From: an uncultured Ruminiclostridium sp.
GTDB lineage: Bacteria > Bacillota > Clostridia > Oscillospirales > Ruminococcaceae
Direction: 5' to 3'
DNA: 50,560 nt
Assembly (NCBI GenBank): GCA_947623915.1
Contig: CANQIB010000017.1
Coordinates: forward strand, 1 to 50,560
Shown in pieces: positions 41,744 to 49,886 of the stretch. Both the position numbers and the translations under genes were made by a program. A model generated the notes under the pieces. The model was not told where the DNA came from. It saw only the letters and a list, made by a program, of their open reading frames with translations, and made no database searches. Position 1 is the first letter of the stretch; each line of letters opens with the position of its first letter.

Positions 41744-43552
41744 TCACGCCTCCGGCAAAACGACGGATTCGCCATTTTCCGTATCCGAGCCGGTATAAAG
41801 CAAGGTCTCCGCGCCCTTTACATATATGTTTATCCCATTTTCGCGGCCTACCAGCACGCACAGTCCCTGTCCGTCCACCGACTCCTCCGTTACCACAAAG
41901 CAGTCGTCGGGTATGCGGCTCTCCTCGCTGACATATATCACTTCGCAGCCTTGGTTGAAGTATTGCAAATTCATCGCCAGTTTTTTATCCGTGCGGTAAA
42001 CCGCCACCAGCGGACGGCTGTCCTCCGGCGAGCCGCTCTCGATATATTCGCTTACCGCCGCCGAAAGCTCCGCGCTCTGCTCGGTCAGCACCGCCGCCTG
42101 CGGCAATACCGCCGCGGCGAGATACACCGCGCTGTACGCTATCAGCCCCGAACAGATATAGGTGACTATGCTGCCCGCGTATTTCTTCGCGCAGCACACC
42201 ACCGCCGTCATCGCGGCAAACGCGGTGAGTATCAGACAAACGGGGAATATTATCGAATCCTCGGTAAAAGGCTCGGTCAGCGGCGTACCTATCCTAAGCG
42301 CGCTCATATCGCCGCACGCCGCCGTCACCTGTTCGGTGAAAGTCTGCGGAGCAAAGCAGGACAGCAGCAGCGCCGCCGCCGCTCCCGACGCGCCTATCGC
42401 CGCTATTGCGAGCATAAGTCTGCCGTAGGTTATTTGATATTTTATCAGATGTATGAACAGCAAAAACACCGTCGGAGCTGCCACCAGCGCGGATACCGAC
42501 GAGGATATCACCGTCGGCTCGGTCGTGCCGCCGCCCATCGCCAGCAGAGAATCCCCCGCCGCCAGCAGCAGTATCGAAAGCAGGCAGAACATTATCCCCG
42601 ACGTATAGGCAGGGGAAAACGGCAGTTCTTCATTCCCGCGGTATTTTATACAGCGTATCAGCGCAAATATCCCCAGCGCGGCGGAGGTCACCACCAGTCC
42701 CCACGAGGACACCATTATGTGATACAGCCGTCCCGAGATGAGCGCGACAAATTCAGCGGGGTCGTTCAACAAAGCGGAGAGCGCGCCCGCAAGTACGCCG
42801 TAAAGTCCGCCGTCCGCGCCTCCCGGCACGGCAAAATCCATTATAAAGGTCAGCGCTATATCTCCCGCGAACAGCAGCAGATACACCGTAACGTACACCG
42901 ATACGAATATCCCGCAGCGTCCGCTTAGCGCTTTTTGCAGCAGCAGCGCGGCTATAACGGCGGGAAACAGCACAAAGCACGCGGGGCTGAAGAAATAAGC
43001 CGCCGCGGTAAATACCGCCGCCGCCGCCGATACATAAAATCGGCGCGCTCTGCCGCGTTCGCTCTCGTCGCGGAGGATAAACAGCAGCAGCAGCCATATC
43101 ATCACCGACGCAAATCCGTCGGAAAGCAGCAGATGCGCGTGTATCAGCAAAGTCGGGAACAGTCCGCAGACCGCCGCCGCCAACATTCTCAAAAGCGGCT
43201 TTTCTACTCCGAGATGGAGCGTCAGCCTGTATGCTATCACAGGTATAAAGGAATATACCACCGCGTTGGTAAGCAAAAACAGCTTATACTGTATGCCCGG
43301 GTCGGGGCAAAGCAGCATGGCGGGCAGATATATCAGCCCTTGCAGCAGTCCGCCCGCACCGTTTGCCGCAGGCATCGCCGAGAACCAGTCGCGCCCCGTC
43401 AGCAGCGCCGCCGACGCCGCGCCGGAATATTCCTGCTCCAGCGACATATTCTGTAAAAATAAATTTGCCGTGCAGTTTATAAGCGCGAACAAAAGAAAAA
43501 TAAACAGACATATACCTTTATCGGATACTTTCCGCTCTTTAAGGATATTCAA
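41744..43552 (-). CDS. polytopic membrane protein, glycosyltransferase-like topology
   Basis: A 602-residue protein with roughly 12-14 membrane segments and a C-terminal ~110-residue soluble domain, which should face outside. The topology (short N-terminus, first membrane helix, external EQEYSGAASAALLTG loop, many helices, soluble C-terminal domain) resembles GT-C/PMT-type lipid-dependent glycosyltransferases, but I cannot identify a firm family signature. It starts with TTG at 43552, nine bases after AAAGGAG; no ATG is nearby in frame. It lies 35 bases after the RING-like gene and 17 bases before trmN6, in the same operon. Confidence 0.65.
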   Translation of the reverse strand: MNILKERKVSDKGICLFIFLLFALINCTANLFLQNMSLEQEYSGAASAALLTGRDWFSAMPAANGAGGLLQGLIYLPAMLLCPDPGIQYKLFLLTNAVVYSFIPVIAYRLTLHLGVEKPLLRMLAAAVCGLFPTLLIHAHLLLSDGFASVMIWLLLLFILRDESERGRARRFYVSAAAAVFTAAAYFFSPACFVLFPAVIAALLLQKALSGRCGIFVSVYVTVYLLLFAGDIALTFIMDFAVPGGADGGLYGVLAGALSALLNDPAEFVALISGRLYHIMVSSWGLVVTSAALGIFALIRCIKYRGNEELPFSPAYTSGIMFCLLSILLLAAGDSLLAMGGGTTEPTVISSSVSALVAAPTVFLLFIHLIKYQITYGRLMLAIAAIGASGAAAALLLSCFAPQTFTEQVTAACGDMSALRIGTPLTEPFTEDSIIFPVCLILTAFAAMTAVVCCAKKYAGSIVTYICSGLIAYSAVYLAAAVLPQAAVLTEQSAELSAAVSEYIESGSPEDSRPLVAVYRTDKKLAMNLQYFNQGCEVIYVSEESRIPDDCFVVTEESVDGQGLCVLVGRENGINIYVKGAETLLYTGSDTENGESVVLPEA

Positions 43553-43587
43553 ATGCTCACGCTCCTTTCCTCAAAGGCGTTTTAAGT

Positions 43588-44493
43588 CTACAGACCCAGC
43601 CAGAAATTCAACATTCTGAACAGTATAGCCACCAAGAAAAATATACACAGCGGATAGACCACCGCGTTGAACATACTCGGTCTGCCCTCGGCGCAAAGCC
43701 GCACGGTAAGCTCTTCGGGAGAGGCGGTCTCCGACTTTATGTGCTTTATCTTCTTTATCACGGTTTTAAGATAAAAATAATTGAAAAACAGCAGTAAAAA
43801 GAACAGCAGTCCGCAAAATCCTATCCAGACGGCGGTTATTATCATCTCCGCCTGCCCCGCCGATATTTCCGAGGAGCTTTTCACCATGGCGGAAAGCATA
43901 AGCCGCAGCTCATACACCAGCGCTATCACCAGAGTTATCACCGTGCCAAAAAGGTTCATTCGCCGATAAAAACAATGGAACGGCGAAAAGAAAAACGAGG
44001 CGTAGTTTGGTTTTATCACCTTTTTGTTTTTCAGTATATCCACAAACGTCGGAAGATAGTACAGGGCGTTTTTCCCCAAAAACTGTTTCATATCCCGACC
44101 CGTCACGCCGTCGCTTTCGGGTATGTCGCCGGACAGCTTATCCAGCCGTTTATCCACGGCCTCCTGAAATTCCTCGTATGTTTCGGACTTTCTTATCTGC
44201 TCATTAAGGATAAAATCCTCGTCCTCGTCGGAGCTTTGCTCCGTTTCAGCGGCGGACTGTTCGCTTTGTATACGCGCCTCCTCCATGTTTTGGAGGTGTT
44301 CTCTCAGCGCCTGCTTTTCGCCCTTCCACTCAAAATCGGGGGCGTGTTCCTTTTCAAACTTACAATGTCCGACGGCGGCAAAGCACTCCCGATGGTACGG
44401 CGCGCCACATTCGGGGCATACCACTATGTCGCTGTTCGCGTCAAAGGTCTTTTCGCAGACCGGACATTTTTCATCTATAAAATTATCGTGCAT
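43588..44493 (-). CDS. prokaryotic RING-like zinc-finger membrane protein
   Basis: A 301-residue protein. The N-terminus holds a zinc-binding RING/treble-clef-like motif: Cys10, Cys13, Cys26, Cys29, His34, Cys37 and Cys44 (CPVCEKTF ... CPECGAPYHRECF), as in prokaryotic RING family 1. An acidic Glu/Gln-rich segment (about 60-110) follows, then a DUF2628-like stretch with three or four membrane helices (about 175-300). Function unknown; related proteins combine zinc fingers with membrane domains and are suspected to organise membrane complexes. The start at 44493 has AGAGGA eight bases upstream; a frame 24 codons longer has no site. First gene of the minus-strand operon and divergent from the PH-domain gene. 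Confidence 0.8.
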   Translation of the reverse strand: MHDNFIDEKCPVCEKTFDANSDIVVCPECGAPYHRECFAAVGHCKFEKEHAPDFEWKGEKQALREHLQNMEEARIQSEQSAAETEQSSDEDEDFILNEQIRKSETYEEFQEAVDKRLDKLSGDIPESDGVTGRDMKQFLGKNALYYLPTFVDILKNKKVIKPNYASFFFSPFHCFYRRMNLFGTVITLVIALVYELRLMLSAMVKSSSEISAGQAEMIITAVWIGFCGLLFFLLLFFNYFYLKTVIKKIKHIKSETASPEELTVRLCAEGRPSMFNAVVYPLCIFFLVAILFRMLNFWLGL

Positions 44494-44598
44494 TTTTATT
44501 CCTCTGTACTTATTCGGCGAGCCTGTTTTCCCGCCGTAAAGTCCGTCCGACGGCAAAGCCGTCATGTCTTTGTCCCGACAGGGACGTCTTTTTAAAAT

Positions 44599-44627
44599 AT
44601 TTTATCATAAAAAGGAATATCTGTCAA
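44599..44627 (-). promoter_or_regulatory. promoter of the RING-membrane-trmN6-rsmI operon
   Basis: On the minus strand TTGACA (44622-44627), 17 bases, TAAAAT (44599-44604). The ~100-base leader contains two small hairpins, GTCCC/GGGAC near 44570-44584 and GACGGC/GCCGTC near 44548-44563. Confidence 0.8.
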
Positions 44628-44629
44628 GA

Positions 44630-44658
44630 TTGACGGAACGGGTGTTTTTTTGCATAAA
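44630..44658 (+). promoter_or_regulatory. possible promoter of the PH-domain gene
   Basis: TTGACG (44630-44635), 17 bases, CATAAA (44653-44658), about 30 bases upstream of the PH-domain gene start and back to back with the minus-strand promoter. The -10 box is a weak match. Confidence 0.4.
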
Positions 44659-44688
44659 TCGGGGAAAATACCGTTCGGGGGTGAAAAA

Positions 44689-46176
44689 ATGACCTTTCGC
44701 AGATCGCATATACTTACGGTGTTCTTTTCCCTTAAAAGGAATTTTTGGGTACTGCTGCTGCCGGTGATACGCGCCGTCCTGCTGTACGGAACGCCGCCGG
44801 AAAAGGCTTTGGCGGGATTTGCCGCCGACCTTATCCCCGCGGGGCTCATACTGCTCGGCGGGATAGTAAAGCACCGCCGCTCCTATCTTGCCGTGACCGA
44901 CGACGAGGTAGCGTACAAAAGCGGTCTTATCCTCAAAAAGTCCCTGCGTTTGAAAATGTCGGAGCTTAGCTGCATAAGGCTCACCGTTACGCCGTTTACC
45001 TCCCTGTTCGGCTGCTGCAAGGCGGAATTGTACACCGAAGCCGCCAAAGCGCCCGCGATAGTATTTTATGCCGATGAAAGGACCGCCGCTCCGCTTGCCG
45101 CAAGGCGGGGCAAGACCGTGCTGAGATCCAACGCACGGCAAAATCTGCTGTACTCGTTTCTCAATGCAAACGGAGCAAACGGGCTGCTGAAAATGTCCGC
45201 GCTGCTTTCCGCGGCGTGCGTTATAATGGGTAAGGGTATGCGCGACCTTATAGAGGAAAACGCCGCTTTGCTGCCGGAACGGCTTACGGATATACCGCCG
45301 CTCACCGCGGCGGCTGCGGCGGTGCTGTTCCTCGGCTGGCTGGTGTCAGCTGCGGCGGCGGTGCTGGAAAACGCGGATTTTTCGGTAAAAAAGGCGGCGG
45401 ACAGCGCCGTGATACGGCGCGGGATATTTCTGCGGCGGCGCTGCGTCATAACCGACGACCCCGCGTTCGTGGTGTTTTCCCAAAATTATCTCGCGGGAGG
45501 AACGTCGGTGTATGCCTTTGCCTGCGGAACTTCAAACGACAGGGAAAGCAGCCCGTTGATACCCTATGCGGGCAGGCTGACTGTGCCGCGAAAAGGGAAA
45601 AAGCGGCTTTTTGCGGGGTGCAAAAAACAACCGCTGCGGTGTTTTATACTTGCTCCCGCCTGTTTTTTCGCGGCGGCGGTGCCTGCGGCTGCCGCCGCCT
45701 TGGCTCTGGGGCTTTTCGGCGGGCTCAACTTCGTGGCGCTGCTGCTCCCTTTGCCGTTTTTAAGGCAGATGTTATGCGGTATGCTGGAACGGCGTTCCTC
45801 CGGCGTGAGCATTTCAACGGGAGAAAGCCGTCCCGCGCTTTTGGACTGCTTTGACCCGCCGACCGGCGGATACGCGGACAGGCGTGACCGCCGCGCCGCC
45901 TTTGATAACGCTCCGTCAAGGGCGTTTGAGCGCATGAGCGAAAGCGGCGGGATAGTTACCGCAGTTTACCGCAGCGGCTCAAAAAAACGCACCGCCGTTT
46001 TTTCAAAGGAGCGCTGCGGAATGATAACGCTGTCGCAGAACCTTTTCCAAAAGCGAGCCGAACGCTGCGGGCTCAGGTTTTTCCTCCCCGCGTCCGGCAA
46101 GGAAAAAATTAAACTGCGGCAGCTCCCCGTTAAGGAGCTTACGGGGTTATTCTCCGCTATGCAGACGGATTTTTAA
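44689..46176 (+). CDS. bacterial PH (bPH2/YdbT-type) domain membrane protein
   Basis: A 495-residue membrane protein with the YdbT-like layout: an N-terminal pair of membrane helices followed by a bPH2 domain (RRSYLAVTDDEVAYKSGLILKKSLRLKMSEL region split near residues 75-140), a second helix pair with a second bPH-like domain (about 180-310), and a third, more diverged unit at the C-terminus. In Bacillus, YdbS/YdbT-type proteins help protect against bacteriocins; the mechanism is unknown. The ATG at 44689 has GGGGGTG seven bases upstream; a frame 13 codons longer is rejected. It stands alone, divergent from the RING-like gene. Confidence 0.75.
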   Translation: MTFRRSHILTVFFSLKRNFWVLLLPVIRAVLLYGTPPEKALAGFAADLIPAGLILLGGIVKHRRSYLAVTDDEVAYKSGLILKKSLRLKMSELSCIRLTVTPFTSLFGCCKAELYTEAAKAPAIVFYADERTAAPLAARRGKTVLRSNARQNLLYSFLNANGANGLLKMSALLSAACVIMGKGMRDLIEENAALLPERLTDIPPLTAAAAAVLFLGWLVSAAAAVLENADFSVKKAADSAVIRRGIFLRRRCVITDDPAFVVFSQNYLAGGTSVYAFACGTSNDRESSPLIPYAGRLTVPRKGKKRLFAGCKKQPLRCFILAPACFFAAAVPAAAAALALGLFGGLNFVALLLPLPFLRQMLCGMLERRSSGVSISTGESRPALLDCFDPPTGGYADRRDRRAAFDNAPSRAFERMSESGGIVTAVYRSGSKKRTAVFSKERCGMITLSQNLFQKRAERCGLRFFLPASGKEKIKLRQLPVKELTGLFSAMQTDF

Positions 46177-46205
46177 AAATTTTAGGCATAATATAAAAAT
46201 AACAG

Positions 46206-46234
46206 TAGACAATCCGAAAAAAATATGTTAAAAT
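46206..46234 (+). promoter_or_regulatory. promoter of the fucose isomerase-family gene
   Basis: TAGACA (46206-46211), 17 bases, TAAAAT (46229-46234), about 48 bases upstream of the start codon. Confidence 0.75.
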
Positions 46235-46281
46235 AGTACTGATAATCCAGCGTATGCTGACCATTGAAAGGAATGAAAATT

Positions 46282-47769
46282 ATGAACAACATACCTCAGG
46301 TAAAGCTGGGAATAGCGGCGGTAAGCCGTGACTGCTTCCCTATGAGCCTTTCGGAATCAAGGTGTGCCGCAGTAGTGGAAGAATGCGGCAAAAAGGGAAT
46401 AGATATATTCAAATGTCCCACCACCATCGAAAATGAAAAGCATATGCTTGCGGCTCTCGACGAGCTTAAAAAAGCAGGCTGCAACGCTTTGGTGGTATAT
46501 CTGGGCAACTTTGGGCCGGAAAGCTCCGAAACATTGCTCGCAAAATATTTTGACGGCCCCGTGATGTTTGTCGCCGCAGCGGAGGAAAGCGGCAGCAATC
46601 TGGTCGGAGGGCGCGGCGACGCATACTGCGGCGTGCTGAACGCAAGCTACAACCTCGATTTGAGGAACGTAAAGGCGTACATACCCGAATATCCCGTCGG
46701 CACGGCGGAGGAAGTTGCCGGCATGATAGAGGGATTTATCCCGATAGCAAGGGCGATAATAGGTTTAAGAAAGCTGAAGGTCATCTCTTTCGGCCCGCGT
46801 CCGCAGGACTTCCTTGCCTGCAACGCTCCCATCAAGCAGCTTTACAACCTCGGCGTCGAGATAGAGGAAAACTCCGAGCTTGACCTTTTTGAAGCGTTCA
46901 ACAATCACAAGGACGATCCCAGGATACCCGACGTTGTGGCGGATATGGAAAAAGAGCTGGGAGCGGGCAACAAGATGCCCGGTATACTTTCCAGACTCGC
47001 ACAGCTTGAGATAACCCTGCTCGACTGGATGGAAGCGCATAAGGGCAGCAGAGAATACGTCGTATTCGCCAACAAGTGCTGGCCCGCGTTCCAGACCCAG
47101 TTCGGCTGCGTTCCCTGCTATGTAAACTCCCGCCTTACCGCACGCGGCATACCCGTTTCCTGCGAGGTGGACATATACGGCGCGGTGAGCGAATATATCG
47201 GTACCTGTGTATCAAACGACGTGGTAACGCTGCTTGACATAAACAACTCCGTACCCGCCGATATATACAACGACGACATCAAGGGCAAATTCGACTACAC
47301 GCATAAGGACGTGTTCATGGGCTTCCATTGCGGTAACACCGCTTCCTGCAAGCTGACCAGCTCCACCATGAAGTATCAGCTTATAATGCACCGCGGACTT
47401 GAGCCGGACAAAGAGCCGGACATCACCAGAGGTACGCTGGAGGGCGACATAGTTCCCGGCGATATCACCTTCTTCCGCCTGCAAAGCACCGCTGACGCAA
47501 AGCTGCAAAGCTATGTTGCGCAAGGCGAGGTACTCCCCGTTGCGACCAGATCCTTTGGCGGTATCGGCATATTCGCAATACCCGAAATGGGAAGATTTTA
47601 CCGCAACGTGCTTATCAAAAAGCATTATCCGCACCACGGCGCGGTAGCGTTCGGTCATTACGGCAAGGCGATATTCGAGGTAATGCGTTACCTCGGTGTA
47701 GAGGATATACAGTTCAACCGTCCCAAGGGCGTCCTTTACGACGGCGAGAACCCCTACGCGGAATATTAA
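46282..47769 (+). CDS. L-fucose/L-arabinose isomerase family protein
   Basis: A 495-residue protein of the L-fucose isomerase-like superfamily, metal-dependent aldose-ketose isomerases. The N-terminal half has Rossmann-like subdomains (LGIAAVSRDCFPMSLSE). The metal-binding region appears as CEVDIYGAVSEY with a later LLDINNS, and a conserved His lies in the C-terminal HHGAVAFGHYGKA. The exact sugar (fucose, arabinose or another) cannot be told from sequence, and no fucose kinase or aldolase is adjacent. The start at 46282 is set by AAAGGA; ATGs at 46264 and 46273 sit too close to, or inside, that site. Strong ribosome binding and codon use suggest good expression. Confidence 0.85.
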   Translation: MNNIPQVKLGIAAVSRDCFPMSLSESRCAAVVEECGKKGIDIFKCPTTIENEKHMLAALDELKKAGCNALVVYLGNFGPESSETLLAKYFDGPVMFVAAAEESGSNLVGGRGDAYCGVLNASYNLDLRNVKAYIPEYPVGTAEEVAGMIEGFIPIARAIIGLRKLKVISFGPRPQDFLACNAPIKQLYNLGVEIEENSELDLFEAFNNHKDDPRIPDVVADMEKELGAGNKMPGILSRLAQLEITLLDWMEAHKGSREYVVFANKCWPAFQTQFGCVPCYVNSRLTARGIPVSCEVDIYGAVSEYIGTCVSNDVVTLLDINNSVPADIYNDDIKGKFDYTHKDVFMGFHCGNTASCKLTSSTMKYQLIMHRGLEPDKEPDITRGTLEGDIVPGDITFFRLQSTADAKLQSYVAQGEVLPVATRSFGGIGIFAIPEMGRFYRNVLIKKHYPHHGAVAFGHYGKAIFEVMRYLGVEDIQFNRPKGVLYDGENPYAEY

Positions 47770-47806
47770 GATATTTTCCTGCGCGGATCACTAAAATATT
47801 ACGAAT

Positions 47807-47833
47807 ATCCCCGTCCGATTTTCGGACGGGGAT
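47807..47833. terminator. hairpin between the isomerase gene and the MocR gene
   Basis: Perfect 12-base stem ATCCCCGTCCGA (47807-47818) and TCGGACGGGGAT (47822-47833), loop of three T. It stands 37 bases past the isomerase stop and 8 bases past the MocR stop, so it can serve both convergent genes. No T run follows on the plus strand; the dispersed repeat follows at once. Confidence 0.65.
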
Positions 47834-47879
47834 CAGTTTGTCAAAAAACCTCCCTACGGTCGGTTTTTCCGTCTAGCTC
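47834..47879. repeat. dispersed hairpin-associated repeat, copy 3 (inverted, diverged)
   Basis: In reverse orientation this matches the inner ~47 bases of copies 1 and 2 at about four of five positions, with the identical block CTCCCTACGGTCGG. It again lies directly beside a gene-end hairpin. It overlaps the last 12 codons of the MocR regulator gene and provides its stop codon at 47841-47843. Confidence 0.75.
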
Positions 47880-48950
47880 TTTGCGCTTTTTTCTTCTGAC
47901 TCGGTTTATGTGGCGTTCAAAGTCGCCTCCCGCGATAAGCTCGGCAAGCACCAGCTGTTCAAAGGTCGGCACGGTGCAGGAGTAAAAGCCGAGCTTTCGC
48001 TCAAACTCCGCCGTCAGCTTTTTCGGAAGTATCATATATCCGACTCTGAGGGAACGCGACACCGTTCGGGTAAAGGTGTTCATGTATATAACGTTATCGT
48101 TGGCGGTAAGGGAAAACAGCGTATCCTCCGGCTTTTGGGAAACGGAAAATTCCGACTCGAAATCGTCCTCTATTATTATACGCCTTTCGCCTGCCCAGCG
48201 CAGATATTCGTGGCGTTTTGACGCGTCGGCGCTTATCCCGCTGGGAAAGCTGCGGTATGGGGAGATGTGCAGCACGTCCGCTCCGCTCGACCACAGCGCG
48301 GCGCTTTCTATCCCGTTCGTCCCCATCGCCAGCTTTTCATACTTTATCTCAAGAGCGTTGTATAACTGCTCTATTTTTTTATAGGTCGGCGACTCTACCG
48401 CATACAGCAGCTCCTTGCCCAAAAGCTCCGTAACAAGGCCGTAAAGGTACTCCGAGCCTGAGCCTATCACTATCTGTTCGACGTCGGCGGTTATCCCTCT
48501 GCTTGCGGCAAGATAACGTTTCAGTGCCTCTCTCAGCTCCGTCCTCCCCTTGTTGGGAGAACGCTCCATAACGGTCTGCGCACACTCGGATATTACCCGC
48601 CGCATCGTTCTTGCCAGCACGCCGAACGGCAGCTCCGTACCGTCGTTTCGGCTCTTTGGCGCCGCTTCGACTTGCAGCACGCTTTCCCCACCTCCGACAA
48701 AGCCGTCCGAGGTGCGAAACACCACGAAATACCCGCTGCGCTCTCTCGGTTCGATATACCCCTCGTCCGTCAAAAGCTCGTAAGCGCGTTCCACCGTTAT
48801 GGTGCTTACGCCTGTTTCCGCCGCCGTCACCCTTTTTGAGGGCAATTTTGTCCCGTATAAGTACACCCCGCCTACTATATCCTCGCGCAGCCTGCGATAA
48901 AGCTGCAAATATGCGGGGGTCTTTTCTTTTCCGTCTATCCTATATTGCAT
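47841..48950 (-). CDS. MocR/PdxR-type regulator, C-terminally truncated
   Basis: A 369-residue protein: an N-terminal GntR-type winged helix (about 10-78, LPSKRVTAAETGVSTITVERA) and an aminotransferase fold-type I domain. MocR proteins are usually 450-500 residues; here the frame ends just after GGDFERHINRVRRKKRK, where homologues continue about 90 residues. The final 12 residues are encoded by the dispersed repeat. The expected PLP lysine in the TFSK motif is Arg (MNTFTRTV, near 293). The protein may be non-functional, or may repress without PLP. It diverges from a pyridoxamine kinase gene, the classic place of a PdxR-like activator of vitamin B6 genes. GGAGG precedes the start. Confidence 0.85.
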   Translation of the reverse strand: MQYRIDGKEKTPAYLQLYRRLREDIVGGVYLYGTKLPSKRVTAAETGVSTITVERAYELLTDEGYIEPRERSGYFVVFRTSDGFVGGGESVLQVEAAPKSRNDGTELPFGVLARTMRRVISECAQTVMERSPNKGRTELREALKRYLAASRGITADVEQIVIGSGSEYLYGLVTELLGKELLYAVESPTYKKIEQLYNALEIKYEKLAMGTNGIESAALWSSGADVLHISPYRSFPSGISADASKRHEYLRWAGERRIIIEDDFESEFSVSQKPEDTLFSLTANDNVIYMNTFTRTVSRSLRVGYMILPKKLTAEFERKLGFYSCTVPTFEQLVLAELIAGGDFERHINRVRRKKRKELDGKTDRREVF

Positions 48951-48961
48951 AATTCCTCCAT

Positions 48962-48994
48962 CTGGTCATATAAAAAACTCATAAACTGGCTATT
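48962..48994. promoter_or_regulatory. candidate MocR operator repeats
   Basis: CTGGTCATA (48962-48970) and CTGGCTATT (48986-48994) form a direct repeat 24 bases apart between the two divergent start codons; CTGGC...GCCAAG also gives partial dyad symmetry. MocR regulators commonly bind direct repeats in such intergenic regions. The assignment is by position only. Confidence 0.4.
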
Positions 48995-49011
48995 TTAATA
49001 TGCCAAGATTT

Positions 49012-49040
49012 ATTATATACTGATATTGTCAAAAAGTCAA
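49012..49040 (-). promoter_or_regulatory. promoter of the MocR regulator gene
   Basis: On the minus strand TTGACT (49035-49040), 17 bases, TATAAT (49012-49017). The box overlaps a TATACT (49016-49021) usable as the -10 of the pyridoxamine kinase gene on the plus strand, which lacks a good -35 box, as expected for an activator-dependent promoter. RNA polymerase can therefore occupy only one direction at a time. Confidence 0.7.
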
Positions 49041-49050
49041 GGAGGAGCTT

Positions 49051-49875
49051 ATGTCTCACAACAACCAGAAAAAAATCGCGGTGATAAACGATTTCTGCGG
49101 ATTCGGGAAATGCTCTATCGCGGTATCGCTGCCTATCATTTCCGCGATGAAGATACAATGCTGTCCGCTGCCGACCGCGCTGTTTTCCAACCACACGGGA
49201 TTTCCCCACTTTTACAGCTCGGACTTTACCGCGCATATGGACGAATATATGGACGAATGGGCTAAGCTGGAGCTGCGCTTTAACGGGATACTTACCGGCT
49301 TTCTCGGCTCTGCCGACCAGATAGAAAAGGTAAAACGCTTTATGCGGCTGTTTGACAGCGAGAACGCCGTTACGGTCATAGACCCTGTCATGGGGGACTA
49401 CGGCAGGCTTTATCCCACCTATCCCGAAGAGCTTGCAAGAAAAATGCGGGAGCTGCTGCCATACGCGGATATACTTACTCCTAATCTGACCGAGGCGTGT
49501 ATACTTACCGATACCGAATATCGGCCTGACATTACCGATACCGAGCTGGAGGCGCTGTGCCGCCGCTTATGCGACAGCGGCGCGAAAAGCGTCGTTATTT
49601 CGGGGCTGGATCGCGGCGACAGCTTGGAAAACTTTATATACGAGCCGAATTGCCCGCCGCAGACAGTGACGGAGCATAAGGCGGGATCCTGCCGCTCCGG
49701 CACGGGGGATATTTTTTCGTCGATACTGTGTGCCGACGCGGTGAACGGGAAAAGCCTCACCGATTCGGTACGGCACGCGTCGTCGTTTATTGCAAAGGCG
49801 CTCAGACTTACCGTCGAGATGGAGATACCCGCAACGGACGGCATATGCTTTGAGCAGCTGCTGACCGAGCTTTGA
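49051..49875 (+). CDS. pyridoxamine kinase (PdxK/PdxY family)
   Basis: A 274-residue ribokinase-superfamily enzyme that phosphorylates pyridoxal, pyridoxine or pyridoxamine for PLP salvage. Diagnostic stretches: the opening AVINDFCGFGKCSIAVSLPI, LPTALFSNHTGFPHF, the FNGILTGFLGSADQI block, VIDPVMGDYGRLY, LTPNLTEACILT and the catalytic SGTGDIFSS with its Asp. The length is typical. AAGGAGGAG precedes the ATG. An ECF-type S component gene follows 11 bases later, and a MocR-type regulator is divergent, making a vitamin B6 salvage locus. Confidence 0.93.
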   Translation: MSHNNQKKIAVINDFCGFGKCSIAVSLPIISAMKIQCCPLPTALFSNHTGFPHFYSSDFTAHMDEYMDEWAKLELRFNGILTGFLGSADQIEKVKRFMRLFDSENAVTVIDPVMGDYGRLYPTYPEELARKMRELLPYADILTPNLTEACILTDTEYRPDITDTELEALCRRLCDSGAKSVVISGLDRGDSLENFIYEPNCPPQTVTEHKAGSCRSGTGDIFSSILCADAVNGKSLTDSVRHASSFIAKALRLTVEMEIPATDGICFEQLLTEL

Positions 49876-49886
49876 AAGGAGAAATT

